DNA of 34,674 bases from Actinomycetes bacterium (GTDB taxonomy: Bacteria > Actinomycetota > Actinomycetes > Propionibacteriales > Propionibacteriaceae), in NCBI GenBank assembly GCA_023458095.1, contig JAEXAS010000027.1, forward strand, positions 1-34,674, read 5' to 3'. The notes below the pieces were generated by a model, which did not search any database, was not told where the DNA came from, and saw nothing but the letters and a program-made list of their open reading frames with translations. Made by a program: the position numbers and the translations under genes. This document shows, one piece after another, positions 1-8,212 of this stretch (within the stretch, counting starts at the first letter, position 1; every line of letters begins with the position of its first letter).

Positions 1-26
1 ACACCGCACACCGGGAAACCCGCTGA
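1..26 (+). CDS. rpmG: 50S ribosomal protein L33, C-terminal end (partial)
   Basis: The window opens inside a gene. Reading from base 3 gives TAHRETR followed by TGA at 24-26. This ending matches the C-terminus of actinobacterial L33 (the family ends ...AHRETR), and rpmG directly precedes the hadA/hadB genes in this superoperon in related organisms. L33 is a small protein of the large ribosomal subunit. Only seven codons are visible, so the call rests on the tail motif plus gene order. Confidence 0.8.
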
Positions 27-42
27 TCTCTTCGTCAACTGA

Positions 43-70
43 GCCGTCCGCTCCGGCGGACGGCTTTGTT
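43..70 (+). terminator. Intrinsic terminator after rpmG
   Basis: A perfect 9-bp GC-rich stem (GCCGTCCGC at 43-51 and GCGGACGGC at 56-64) encloses a 4-nt loop and is followed by TTTGTT. It lies 17 bases after the rpmG stop and probably ends that transcript before hadA. Confidence 0.75.
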
Positions 71-85
71 GTGTTCTGCGCCCGC

Positions 86-91
86 TAGCCT
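86..91 (+). promoter_or_regulatory. -10 element of hadA, apparently leaderless
   Basis: TAGCCT ends exactly six bases before the hadA ATG and there is no Shine-Dalgarno sequence between them. This is the arrangement expected for a leaderless actinobacterial mRNA starting at or next to the initiation codon. No convincing -35 was found. The same geometry recurs at 19915-19920 and 32116-32121. Confidence 0.5.
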
Positions 92-97
92 GATCCC

Positions 98-538
98 ATG
101 CCGATCAGTGACACTCATGTGGGTCGCCGTTATCCCGCGACCGTGCCGTACCTGGTGAGTCGGGCCAAGATTGCCGAGTTCGCCCGGGCTGTGGGCGATG
201 GTGACAATCCTGCCTACACCGGTGAGGATCCCATTGCGCCGCCCACCTTCGCTGCAGTCTTGGCCGCAGCCGCCTGGGACGGGCTGTTCGCCGATCCGGA
301 ACTGGAGTTGGCGCTGAGTCGCACGGTGCATGTCGATCAGCGTTTCGCCTGGCAGCGGCCTTTGCAGGTCGGCGATCTGGTGCGCTCGACCTTGACCATC
401 GAGAAGGTTCGGCTGCGCGGGGCCACAGCGATCATCACGATTTCGGTGCTCTTGGACACTCCCGCCGGTGAGCCGCTGTGCACGGCAACCTCCACCTTGA
501 TGCACACCGCTGTGGTGGACGCCGGGGAGGCGGCATGA
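98..538 (+). CDS. hadA: MaoC/HadA-like (3R)-hydroxyacyl dehydratase subunit
   Basis: A 146-residue single hot-dog-fold protein of the N-terminal MaoC/FAS1-dehydratase type. In the known family HadA lacks the catalytic dyad and pairs with HadB to dehydrate 3-hydroxyacyl-ACP in type II fatty acid synthesis, contributing the substrate-binding side. Visible family features are the central stretch APPTFAAVLA and HVDQRFAWQRPLQVGD near residues 77-92. The ATG is preceded by a TAGCCT -10 box and no ribosome binding site, so translation is probably leaderless. The stop overlaps the hadB start (ATGA), which implies translational coupling and a heterodimer. Outside mycolate producers the pair is thought to act in ordinary fatty-acid elongation. 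Assignment to HadA rather than a generic MaoC protein relies on position after rpmG. Confidence 0.85.
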   Translation: MPISDTHVGRRYPATVPYLVSRAKIAEFARAVGDGDNPAYTGEDPIAPPTFAAVLAAAAWDGLFADPELELALSRTVHVDQRFAWQRPLQVGDLVRSTLTIEKVRLRGATAIITISVLLDTPAGEPLCTATSTLMHTAVVDAGEAA

Positions 539-942
539 GTATCGACGCCGAGATCGGAAAGGTACTGACCCCGGTCACGATGCCACTGACCCGGGTGGAG
601 TTGGTGCGCTATGCCGGAGCTTCGGGAGACTTCAACCCGATCCACTACAACGATGCGGCCGCGTCCGCGCTGGGCCTGCCCGGGGTGATCGCCCACGGCA
701 TGCTCACCATGGGCTGCGCATTGCGGGTGGTCACCGACTGGGTCGAAGACCCGGCTCGGGTGTTGAGCTATTCGGTGCGATTCACCAAACCGGTCGTGGT
801 TCCGGCAGTGGGAGCGGCGGTCGTGGAGTTCACCGGCGAGGTCACCAAGCTCGCCGACGGTGTGGCCACGGTGAGTCTCACCGCGACCTGCGGGGCCGAC
901 AAGGTGCTCGGTGCGGCCACCGTGGAGGTCCGCGTTGACTGA
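535..942 (+). CDS. hadB: MaoC-type (3R)-hydroxyacyl dehydratase, catalytic subunit
   Basis: A 135-residue MaoC-like hot-dog dehydratase. It carries the hydratase-2 motif GDFNPIHYND (about residues 31-40), in which the Asp and His form the catalytic dyad, followed by the conserved GVIAHGMLTMG segment. It should supply the active site of the HadAB heterodimer that removes water from 3-hydroxyacyl-ACP. The start chosen is the ATG at 535, which overlaps the hadA stop and has GGAGG at 526-530 four bases upstream. A longer frame opens at 478 but lies inside hadA without a ribosome binding site. Its stop overlaps the murB start, so hadA-hadB-murB form a tight operon. Confidence 0.9.
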   Translation: MSIDAEIGKVLTPVTMPLTRVELVRYAGASGDFNPIHYNDAAASALGLPGVIAHGMLTMGCALRVVTDWVEDPARVLSYSVRFTKPVVVPAVGAAVVEFTGEVTKLADGVATVSLTATCGADKVLGAATVEVRVD

Positions 943-1966
943 ACTGCTCGCCGATCACACCACCTTTGGTCTGGGCGGTCCGGCTCGCCGTTGGCAGGAG
1001 CCGACCACCGAAGCGGAACTGATCCAAGCCGTGACCAGTGCCGACGATGCCGGCGAACCGGTGCTGGTGCTCGGCGGCGGGTCCAATGTCGTGATCGCTG
1101 ACGATGGTTTCGACGGCACGGTGATCCATACCGGCAAGCTGCGCGGAATCCACACCGAGGACGTCGCCGCCTGCTCGGGGGCCTTCGTCACCGCGGCTGC
1201 CGGTGAGCCGTGGGACGGTTTCGTCGCCGCCGCCGTGGCCGAGCAGCGGGTCGGTGTCGAGGCGCTGTCCGGAATCCCTGGCTATGTGGGCACCGCACCG
1301 ATCCAAAACGTTGGCGCCTACGGGCAGGAAGTCGCCGACACCATCGCCCGGGTGCGCACCTGGGACCGTGTGCAGCGTCAGATTCACACCTATTCGCTGG
1401 CGGAATGCGAGTTCGGGTATCGCCTGTCTCGCTTCAAGCGAGATCCGAATCGCTGGGTGGTGTTGGCGGTCAGCTTCCAATTTGCACTGGGCGAGTGGTC
1501 GGCACCGGTGCGCTATACGGAACTGGCGCGCCGTCTCGGTGTCGCGGTCGGAGAGCGGGCACCGCTGCCCCAGGTTCGCGAGGTGGTCTTGGAACTGCGC
1601 CGCGGCAAGGGCATGGTGTACGACCCGGCCGACCCGGACTCGCATAGTGCGGGAAGTTTCTTCACCAATCCGATCCTGCCCAGCGTCGAGGACGTGCCCG
1701 AGGGGGCTCCGGTCTTCCTGCAGGACGATGGCACCGCGAAGACCAGCGCCGCGTGGCTGATCGAGCACGCCGGTTTCGGAAAGGGCTTCGCCCATGGTCA
1801 GGCCCGGCTTTCGTCCAAGCATTGCCTGGCCCTGACCAATCCCGGATCGGCGAGTACTGCCGAGGTCATCGACCTGGCTCGCGAGATCCGCGAGGGCGTG
1901 TCCCGCGCCTTCGGGCTGGTTCTGGAACCCGAGCCGCGGCTGGTCGGGGTGAGCCTGGACCGCTGA
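935..1966 (+). CDS. murB: UDP-N-acetylenolpyruvoylglucosamine reductase
   Basis: MurB uses FAD and NADPH to reduce the enolpyruvyl group of UDP-GlcNAc-enolpyruvate to UDP-MurNAc, a cytosolic step in peptidoglycan synthesis. The 343-residue product shows the FAD-binding stretch VLVLGGGSNVVIADDGF, then SGIPGYVGTAPIQNVGAYG, the catalytic-serine segment SAGSFFTNP (Ser about 241), and the C-terminal acid in EPEPRLVG. The likely start is TTG at 935, which overlaps the hadB stop and has GGAGG at 923-927. The in-frame GTG at 911 would add eight residues with no ribosome binding site. Length is close to that of actinobacterial MurB. Confidence 0.93.
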   Translation: MTELLADHTTFGLGGPARRWQEPTTEAELIQAVTSADDAGEPVLVLGGGSNVVIADDGFDGTVIHTGKLRGIHTEDVAACSGAFVTAAAGEPWDGFVAAAVAEQRVGVEALSGIPGYVGTAPIQNVGAYGQEVADTIARVRTWDRVQRQIHTYSLAECEFGYRLSRFKRDPNRWVVLAVSFQFALGEWSAPVRYTELARRLGVAVGERAPLPQVREVVLELRRGKGMVYDPADPDSHSAGSFFTNPILPSVEDVPEGAPVFLQDDGTAKTSAAWLIEHAGFGKGFAHGQARLSSKHCLALTNPGSASTAEVIDLAREIREGVSRAFGLVLEPEPRLVGVSLDR

Positions 1967-2019
1967 GCTGCAGGGTGAAGCCTTAGACTGGGCGACGGTC
2001 TTGTGAAAGGAATCCTGCC

Positions 2020-3213
2020 GTGAGCATTCTGTCCAGCGTCCCGATGGCGCCGCGCGACCCGATTTTGGGCCTCACCGAGGCTTTCGTCGCCGACACTCGG
2101 GCGTCCAAGGTGAACCTGGGCGTTGGGGTCTACCTGGGCGAGGACGGGAAGGTACCGCTGTTGCAGGCGGTCCGTGAGGCGGAGGCTCGACTGGCCGCCC
2201 ATCCCGCTGCCCGGGGATACCTGCCTATCGACGGCATGCCGGCCTACAACCAGGCTGTGAAAGAACTGGTCTTCGGGGGCGATGCCGAGGTGGTCGGCGC
2301 CGGCCGCGTCGTGACTATCCAGGGTCTGGGCGGTACCGGCGGACTGCGAATCGGTGCGGAGTTCCTGCGTTCGATCGCCGGCGCGACCACCGTGATGCTG
2401 TCCAACCCGTCCTGGGAGAACCATCGAGCGATCTTCACCCGGGCCGGTTTCACGGTCGGGCAGTATCGCTATTACGACGACACCGCTCACGGTGTCGACA
2501 TCGAAGGGATGCTCGCCGACCTTGCGTCCGCCGAACCCGGCACCGTCGTGGTGCTGCATGCCTGCTGCCACAACCCCACCGGCTATGACCTCACCGAGGA
2601 GCAGTGGCAGCGAGTCGCTCAGGCCGTGGTGTCGGGAGGTCTGGTGCCCTTCCTGGATCTGGCCTATCAGGGTTTCGCTGGCGGTTTGGACGCCGACCGT
2701 GCTGCAGTGCAGCGCTTTGCGGCCCTGGGTATTCCGGTGCTGGTGGCGTCCTCGTTCTCGAAGAGCTTCAGCCTCTATGGCGAGCGGGTCGGTGCCCTGA
2801 GCGTGGTGACCGCCGACGCCGAGGAGTCGGCCCGGGTGCTGTCCCAGTTGAAGGTGGTCATTCGCACGGTCTACTCCAACCCGCCCACCCATGGTGCTGC
2901 CGTGGTCTCCACGGTGCTCGGTGATCCGGGCCTGCGTGCGCTGTGGGAGCAGGAGTTGGCCGGCATGCGTGATCGCATTCGGCAGATGCGGGTGGAATTG
3001 GTCGCCGAGTTGGAGGCCGTCGGAGTCTCTGGTTATGGCTTCATCGCCGAACAGGTCGGCATGTTCAGCTACTCGGGCTTGAGCGCTGAGCAGATGCAGC
3101 GTCTGCGTGCTGATCGTGCCGTGTACGGCACCGACGCCGGCCGAATCTGCGTTGCCGCGCTGAACTCGGGCAATGTAGCTACGGTTGCCGCCGCGATTGC
3201 TGCCATCCGCTGA
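2020..3213 (+). CDS. Class I aspartate/aromatic-type aminotransferase
   Basis: A 397-residue PLP-dependent aminotransferase of the AspC/TyrB subgroup, which exchanges amino groups between aspartate or aromatic amino acids and 2-oxoglutarate. Family signs are KVNLGVGVYLGEDGKVPLL near the N-terminus, YLPIDGMPAY, HACCHNPTGYDL, the PLP-lysine motif SFSKSFSLYGERVG (Lys about 248), and a C-terminal GRICVAALN. The start is GTG at 2020 with AAAGGA at 2006-2011. A TAGACT hexamer at 1983-1988 may be its -10 box, though no -35 is evident. Whether aspartate or tyrosine/phenylalanine is preferred cannot be read from the sequence. Only 37 bases separate its stop from metG, so the two are probably cotranscribed. 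Confidence 0.9.
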   Translation: MSILSSVPMAPRDPILGLTEAFVADTRASKVNLGVGVYLGEDGKVPLLQAVREAEARLAAHPAARGYLPIDGMPAYNQAVKELVFGGDAEVVGAGRVVTIQGLGGTGGLRIGAEFLRSIAGATTVMLSNPSWENHRAIFTRAGFTVGQYRYYDDTAHGVDIEGMLADLASAEPGTVVVLHACCHNPTGYDLTEEQWQRVAQAVVSGGLVPFLDLAYQGFAGGLDADRAAVQRFAALGIPVLVASSFSKSFSLYGERVGALSVVTADAEESARVLSQLKVVIRTVYSNPPTHGAAVVSTVLGDPGLRALWEQELAGMRDRIRQMRVELVAELEAVGVSGYGFIAEQVGMFSYSGLSAEQMQRLRADRAVYGTDAGRICVAALNSGNVATVAAAIAAIR

Positions 3214-3250
3214 GATCGCCTCAGTCGAACCAGAAGAGGAATCCCTGACC

Positions 3251-5299
3251 ATGAGCCGCAAGCTGTTCGTCACCACAGCCCTGCCGTATGCCAATGCGCC
3301 GTTCCACATCGGTCACATGATGGAGTACATCCAGGCCGACATCTGGGTGCGTTTCCAGCGGATGAACGGCGCCGAGGTCAACTTCGTGTGTGCTGACGAC
3401 GCCCACGGCGCTCCGATCATGATCGCCGCTGAGAAGGCCGGTCTCACCCCGCAGGAGTTCGTCGCCGGAATCGCCGGTGGCCGCCAGCAGTATCTGGATG
3501 GGTTCACCATCTCCTTCGACAACTGGCATTCCACCGACAGTGCCGAGAACACCGCGTTGGCCCAGGCGATCTACACCGCGCTGGATGAGGCTGGCTTCAT
3601 CGACGTGCGCAGCGTGGAGCAGTTCTTCGACCCGGTCAAGGAGATGTTCCTTCCCGATCGCTACATCAAGGGGACCTGTCCGCGCTGTGGTGCTGGCGAC
3701 CAATACGGCGATTCCTGCGAGAATTGCAGCGCGGTGTACACCCCCACGGACCTGAAGGACCCCTATTCGGCGTTGTCGGGGGCGACTCCGGAGCTTCGTA
3801 GCAGCGATCACTTCTTCTTCCGGCTGTCCGACCCGCGATGCGTGGAGTTCCTGAAGTCCTGGACCCAGGACGGCAAGCTTCAGCCCGAAGTCGCCAATAA
3901 GGTGCGTGAGTGGTTCGCCACCGATGAGGCGGGCAACGGCGGGCTGACCGATTGGGATATCTCCCGAGACGCGCCCTATTTCGGCATCGAGATTCCCGGA
4001 GCGCCCGGGAAGTACTTCTATGTCTGGCTGGACGCGCCGATCGGCTACCTGGCCTCGTTGGTCAACCTGTTCGGCAAACAGGGGCGCGATGTGGATGCTT
4101 TCCTGGCCGACCCCGAGGTGGAGCAGATCCACTTCATCGGCAAGGACATCATCTACTTCCACACCTTGTTCTGGCCGGCGATGCTGCACTTCTCGGGTCG
4201 CAAGATTCCCACCAATGTCTACGTCCACGGCTTCCTGACCGTCAGCGAAGAGAAGATGAGCAAGAGCCGGGGGACCGGCATCAACCCCTTGCGGTACCTG
4301 GAGTTGGGGCTCAATCCGGACTGGCTGCGCTACTACCTGGCGGCCAAGCTGAACTCTCACGTCGAGGATGTTGACTTCACCGCTGAAGACTTCGTCACCC
4401 GGGTGAATGCCGACCTCGTCGGCAAATACGTCAACATCGCCAGCCGTGTGTCGGGCTTCCTTGCCAAGCGCTTCGAGGGTCGGCTCAGCGCGGACCTCGG
4501 GGTCGATGGGGAAGCCCTGCTGGCTGCGTTGCAGGCCAGGGTGCCGGCGGTGGCTCAGTTGTACGAGACCCGTGAGTTCGGCAAAGCCATGCGCGAGGTG
4601 ATGGCGCTGGCCGACCAGGTCAATAGTTACATCGAGGCACACAAGCCGTGGGAGTTGGCCAAACGCGAGGGAGCCGAAGCGGAACTTCATGCTGCGTGCA
4701 GCACCGGAGTCGAGGCCTTTCGCGTGCTGAGTGTGCTGCTGGCTCCGGTCATGCCGCGCACCACGGCGGCGGTGGCTGAGTTCCTTCAGGTGGAGTCGTT
4801 CCGCTGGTCGGACGCCGCCACGCGGCTGGGTGAACACACCATCGGCCGGTATCAGCATCTGATGGCCCGGGTGGAGTCCGAGGTCGTCGATCAACTGTTC
4901 GAGGCTCCCGAACCTGAGCTCGAGCCGGTGCCCGAGCCCGGTGGCGAAGCCGTGGCTGATCAGATCGGAATCGAGCAGTTCGCCGCAGTGGACCTGCGCG
5001 TGGCTCGCATTCTGGCCGCCGAGGCCGTCGAGGGCAGCACCAAGCTGTTGCGGCTGACGGTGGATCTCGGTGAGTCGGAACCGCGCACGATCTTCTCCGG
5101 GATCGCTTCGGCTTACGACCCGAGCGCCCTGGTGGATCGTCTGACCGTGGTGGTGGCGAACCTGGCGCCCCGGAAGATGCGGTTTGGGGTCAGTCAGGGG
5201 ATGGTCCTGGCTGCCGGGCACGCCGATGCCGGTGCGCATCCCGGTATCTTCCTGTTGGAAGCCGACACGGGTGCCACGCCTGGTATGCGGGTTCGGTGA
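3251..5299 (+). CDS. metG: Methionyl-tRNA synthetase with C-terminal tRNA-binding domain
   Basis: Charges tRNA-Met with methionine for initiation and elongation. The 682-residue protein is a class I synthetase: YANAPFHIGHMMEYIQAD carries HIGH at 19-22, the knuckle has four cysteines (143, 146, 156, 159), and EEKMSKSRG places KMSKS at 335-339. From about residue 570 to the end there is an EMAP-II/Trbp111-like OB domain that binds tRNA and dimerises the enzyme. Layout and sequence resemble the E. coli enzyme (about 677 residues) rather than the short form of about 520 residues found in mycobacteria. The start is ATG at 3251 with AGAGGA ten bases upstream; a longer in-frame opening at 3185 lies inside the aminotransferase gene. 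metG between an aminotransferase and tRNA-Trp/secE is unusual. Confidence 0.95.
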   Translation: MSRKLFVTTALPYANAPFHIGHMMEYIQADIWVRFQRMNGAEVNFVCADDAHGAPIMIAAEKAGLTPQEFVAGIAGGRQQYLDGFTISFDNWHSTDSAENTALAQAIYTALDEAGFIDVRSVEQFFDPVKEMFLPDRYIKGTCPRCGAGDQYGDSCENCSAVYTPTDLKDPYSALSGATPELRSSDHFFFRLSDPRCVEFLKSWTQDGKLQPEVANKVREWFATDEAGNGGLTDWDISRDAPYFGIEIPGAPGKYFYVWLDAPIGYLASLVNLFGKQGRDVDAFLADPEVEQIHFIGKDIIYFHTLFWPAMLHFSGRKIPTNVYVHGFLTVSEEKMSKSRGTGINPLRYLELGLNPDWLRYYLAAKLNSHVEDVDFTAEDFVTRVNADLVGKYVNIASRVSGFLAKRFEGRLSADLGVDGEALLAALQARVPAVAQLYETREFGKAMREVMALADQVNSYIEAHKPWELAKREGAEAELHAACSTGVEAFRVLSVLLAPVMPRTTAAVAEFLQVESFRWSDAATRLGEHTIGRYQHLMARVESEVVDQLFEAPEPELEPVPEPGGEAVADQIGIEQFAAVDLRVARILAAEAVEGSTKLLRLTVDLGESEPRTIFSGIASAYDPSALVDRLTVVVANLAPRKMRFGVSQGMVLAAGHADAGAHPGIFLLEADTGATPGMRVR

Positions 5300-5317
5300 G
5301 GTGAGGTCCGGCTTCGG

Positions 5318-5347
5318 TTCGACTCACTGTGCACATACCCGTACAAT
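5318..5347 (+). promoter_or_regulatory. Promoter for tRNA-Trp–secE–nusG
   Basis: TTCGAC (5318-5323) and TACAAT (5342-5347) are separated by 18 bases, a good housekeeping-sigma promoter. It lies 73 bases upstream of tRNA-Trp in the gap after metG. No other element is obvious in 5300-5419. Confidence 0.7.
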
Positions 5348-5419
5348 CCTGTACTTGGTGGCCACGCACCCACTGACGCCTGCCCCGAGTTGGGCAGTCC
5401 CAGTTGTGGTCATCGTTGA

Positions 5420-5492
<73 letters not shown>

Positions 5493-5555
5493 CGAGGTGG
5501 GGCGCCAACCGGTGCCCGACCAGCACCCGGATCGAGTGAAAGAAGGACTGCCGAA

Positions 5556-5963
5556 GTGGCGGATGACAAGGACGAGGCCGCAGCCGATGTCCCGGCCGAC
5601 CCCGATCTCGGTGACGCTGAGCTCGATGATGCGGAGCTGACCGAGTCCGAGAAGGTTGCCGTGGCTGCTGCCCAGGCGCGCCCGACTCGCAAGGCCGCCA
5701 AGGCCGCCGAGTCGAGTGCATCAGGCAAGGGTCGTGCCACCAAGAAGCGGTCGCAGGCATCAGAGCCGGAGAAGAAGAAGCGCACCACCCCGCTTCAGTT
5801 CGTACGCGAAGCCATCGCTGAGCTGAAGAAGGTCGTGTGGCCCACCTGGCCGCAACTGCAGCAGTACTTCGTGGTGGTCTTGGTGTTCGTGCTGATCATG
5901 ATCACCATTGTGTTCTTTCTCGACTTGGGGCTTGGTGCCTTGATCCTGAAGATTTTCGGCTGA
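5556..5963 (+). CDS. secE: Preprotein translocase subunit SecE
   Basis: SecE is the small membrane subunit that clamps SecY in the SecYEG protein-export channel. The 135-residue product has a long charged N-terminal half (acidic, then Lys/Arg/Ala-rich, about residues 1-80). The SecE signature FVREAIAELKKVVWPTW follows, then one hydrophobic segment from about residue 104 to the C-terminus. Single-span SecE is normal for Gram-positives. The start is GTG at 5556 with AGAAGGA at 5541-5547. An upstream in-frame start at 5466 would overlap the tRNA and is rejected. It sits 17 bases ahead of nusG, so secE and nusG share a transcript with tRNA-Trp. Confidence 0.95.
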   Translation: MADDKDEAAADVPADPDLGDAELDDAELTESEKVAVAAAQARPTRKAAKAAESSASGKGRATKKRSQASEPEKKKRTTPLQFVREAIAELKKVVWPTWPQLQQYFVVVLVFVLIMITIVFFLDLGLGALILKIFG

Positions 5964-5980
5964 GGCAAGGAAGCGAATCT

Positions 5981-6805
5981 GTGACTGACGACAACGTGAT
6001 TGGCGGCTTCGACGAGGTCGGCGGCGACGAGATCGAAATCGATCTGGGGCTGCCGGCCGGCGAGGAGTCCGACGATCTGGACCTGGGCTTGGACCTGGGC
6101 GAAGCGACGACTGAGGAACAGTCCGATGCCGACATGCTGGCGAACCTCACTGAAGATGAGGACGAGCCGGAGCCGGAGCCGGCTGAACCGGATGCGGACG
6201 AGGAAGCCGTTCTGGAGGAACTGCGCCGGCAGCTGCGCGGCCAGATCGGTGACTGGTATGTGATTCACACCTACTCCGGCATGGAGAACCGGGTGAAGCA
6301 GAACCTCGACAACCGCGTGAAGACCTTGGGCATGGAGGATTACATCTTCGAGGCCGTGGTTCCGACTGAGGAAGTCATGGAGACCCGTAATGGGACTCGC
6401 AAGGCGGTGACCCGCACCGTGCTGCCCGGCTACGTCCTGGTCCGCATGGAGCTGACCGATGCGTCCTGGGCTGCGGTGCGCCACACGCCCTCGGTGACTG
6501 GTTTCGTGGCTCACGCCAGCTCGCCGGTTCCGCTCAGCCTGGAAGAGGTCGAGAAGATGCTGGCCCCAGCCGCGCTGGCCCGGGCAGCAGCCGCCGAAGG
6601 CGGAGCCAAGCCGCGGCCCAAGAAGATCGAGATCGCCGACTTCAACGTCGGGGATTCGGTCATGGTGACCTCCGGTCCCTTCGCCAACGTTCACGCCACG
6701 ATCACCGAGATCAACGTGAACAGCCAGCGCCTCAAAGCTCTGGTGGAGATCCTCGGCCGGGAGACTCCGGTCGATCTGACCCTCAGCCAGATTCAGCGGG
6801 TCTAG
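5981..6805 (+). CDS. nusG: Transcription elongation/antitermination factor NusG
   Basis: NusG binds the RNA polymerase clamp, modulates pausing and termination, and links polymerase to the ribosome or Rho. The 274-residue protein has an N-terminal acidic extension of about 85 residues, rich in Asp/Glu and common in actinobacteria. The NGN domain begins at DWYVIHTYSGMENRVKQNL and includes LPGYVLVRMEL. A C-terminal KOW domain follows (FNVGDSVMVTSGPFANVHA to the end). The start is GTG at 5981 with AAGGAAG at 5967-5973. The longer frame opening at 5837 overlaps secE. Confidence 0.95.
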   Translation: MTDDNVIGGFDEVGGDEIEIDLGLPAGEESDDLDLGLDLGEATTEEQSDADMLANLTEDEDEPEPEPAEPDADEEAVLEELRRQLRGQIGDWYVIHTYSGMENRVKQNLDNRVKTLGMEDYIFEAVVPTEEVMETRNGTRKAVTRTVLPGYVLVRMELTDASWAAVRHTPSVTGFVAHASSPVPLSLEEVEKMLAPAALARAAAAEGGAKPRPKKIEIADFNVGDSVMVTSGPFANVHATITEINVNSQRLKALVEILGRETPVDLTLSQIQRV

Positions 6806-6872
6806 TCCCGCACCCGCCGTCAGTCACCCGGCTGCGCGGCACGAAACAACCAACCAGAAGGACCCAATTCGA

Positions 6873-7304
6873 ATGCCTCCTAAGAAGAAGGTAGCCGCGA
6901 TCGTCAAGGTGGCGTTGAACGCCGGTGCGGCGACTCCGGCGCCGCCGGTCGGCACCGCGCTCGGCCCGCATGGCGTGAACATCATGGAGTTCTGCAAGCG
7001 GTACAACGCTGAGACTGAACCCATGCGTGGCAACGTGATCCCGGTCGAGATCACCATCTACGAGGACCGCACGTTCAGCTTCGTCACCAAGACTCCGCCG
7101 GCTGCCGAACTGATCAAGAAGGCCGCTGGCCTGACCAGTGGCTCCGCGGTTCCGCACAAGGACATCGTGGGGAGCATCACCGCCGATCAGGTGCGTGAGA
7201 TCGCTCAGACCAAGATGCCCGACCTCAATGCCAACGACATCGATGCGGCGATGAAGATCGTCGCCGGAACTGCGCGCTCCATGGGCGTGCAGGTCAAGAG
7301 CTGA
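6873..7304 (+). CDS. rplK: 50S ribosomal protein L11
   Basis: L11 forms the GTPase-associated stalk base with 23S rRNA and is the target site for thiopeptides and RelA activation. The 143-residue product shows the N-terminal PPKKKVAAIVKVALNAGAA, the proline-rich hinge TPAPPVGTALGPHGVNIMEF and the C-terminal KMPDLNANDIDAAMKIVAG. The ATG at 6873 has AGAAGGA ten bases upstream. It is followed by rplA after 88 bases, the classic L11-L1 operon. Confidence 0.97.
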   Translation: MPPKKKVAAIVKVALNAGAATPAPPVGTALGPHGVNIMEFCKRYNAETEPMRGNVIPVEITIYEDRTFSFVTKTPPAAELIKKAAGLTSGSAVPHKDIVGSITADQVREIAQTKMPDLNANDIDAAMKIVAGTARSMGVQVKS

Positions 7305-7392
7305 ATCACAACCAATCTGTGGGAGGGCGTCGCGCCCGCACCACACCTGGCACCGGGCCCACACGAGAGCCCAGAAGCGAAGGAGACCAGAA

Positions 7393-8091
7393 ATGAAGCG
7401 AAGCAAGGCCTACCGGGCCGCTGCCGAGAAGATCGACGCCACTGAACTGTATGGGCCTGAAGAGGCTCTGGCCCTGGTGAAGGGTGGCGCTTCGGCGAAA
7501 TTCGACGAGACCGTCGAGGTCGTCATGCGTCTTGGGGTTGACCCCCGCAAGGCCGACCAGATGGTCCGTGGCACCGTCAACCTCCCCAACGGAACAGGCA
7601 AGACCGCACGGGTCCTGGTCTTTGCCACCGGTGAGAAGGCGAATGAGGCGCTTGCCGCTGGCGCCGATGAGGTCGGTGCCGACGAACTGATCGACAAGGT
7701 TGCCAAGGGTTACCTGGACTTTGATTCGGTGGTGGCCACCCCTGACCTCATGGGCAAGGTTGGTCGGCTGGGACGGGTGCTCGGCCCGCGCGGCCTGATG
7801 CCGAACCCGAAGACCGGTACGGTGACCATGGACGTGGCCAAGGCCGTGACCGACATCAAGGGCGGCAAGATCGAGTTCCGAGTGGATCGCCACGCGAACC
7901 TGCACTTCATCGTCGGTAAGGCGTCCTTCACCGAGGCTCAGTTGGCCGAGAACTACTACGCCGCTTTGGATGAGGTCCTGCGCCTCAAGCCGAGTGCCTC
8001 CAAGGGTCGCTACATCAAGAAGATCACCGCCACCTCCACCATGGGTCCGGGTGTCGGCGTCGATCCGCTGCGTACCAAGCCTGTGGAGTGA
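7393..8091 (+). CDS. rplA: 50S ribosomal protein L1
   Basis: L1 binds the mobile L1 stalk of 23S rRNA and in many bacteria represses its own L11-L1 mRNA. The 232-residue protein has the diagnostic segments VDPRKADQMVRGTVNLPNGT, GRLGRVLGPRGLMPNPKTGT and the C-terminal TSTMGPGVGVDP. The ATG at 7393 is preceded by AAGGAG at 7380-7385. The rplK-rplA gap (7305-7392) contains a short GC-rich inverted repeat near GGGCGTCGCGCCC that could take part in L1 autoregulation; this is only a suggestion. A strong terminator follows the gene. Confidence 0.97.
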   Translation: MKRSKAYRAAAEKIDATELYGPEEALALVKGGASAKFDETVEVVMRLGVDPRKADQMVRGTVNLPNGTGKTARVLVFATGEKANEALAAGADEVGADELIDKVAKGYLDFDSVVATPDLMGKVGRLGRVLGPRGLMPNPKTGTVTMDVAKAVTDIKGGKIEFRVDRHANLHFIVGKASFTEAQLAENYYAALDEVLRLKPSASKGRYIKKITATSTMGPGVGVDPLRTKPVE

Positions 8092-8110
8092 CCTCTCTCA
8101 CGTTGTGATT

Positions 8111-8150
8111 GTGGGGGCCCGTGCTGTGAGCACGGGCCCCCACGACGTTT
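8111..8150 (+). terminator. Intrinsic terminator of the rplK-rplA operon
   Basis: A perfect 15-bp stem: GTGGGGGCCCGTGCT at 8111-8125 pairs with 8129-8143 around a 3-nt loop, followed by GACGTTT. It starts 19 bases after the rplA stop. Confidence 0.85.
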
Positions 8151-8212
8151 CGGCCCCGTAACGCCTTCGAGCCGCGATCACTGAGCCCAGCAGGCTAGGC
8201 CACAATGGCGCC

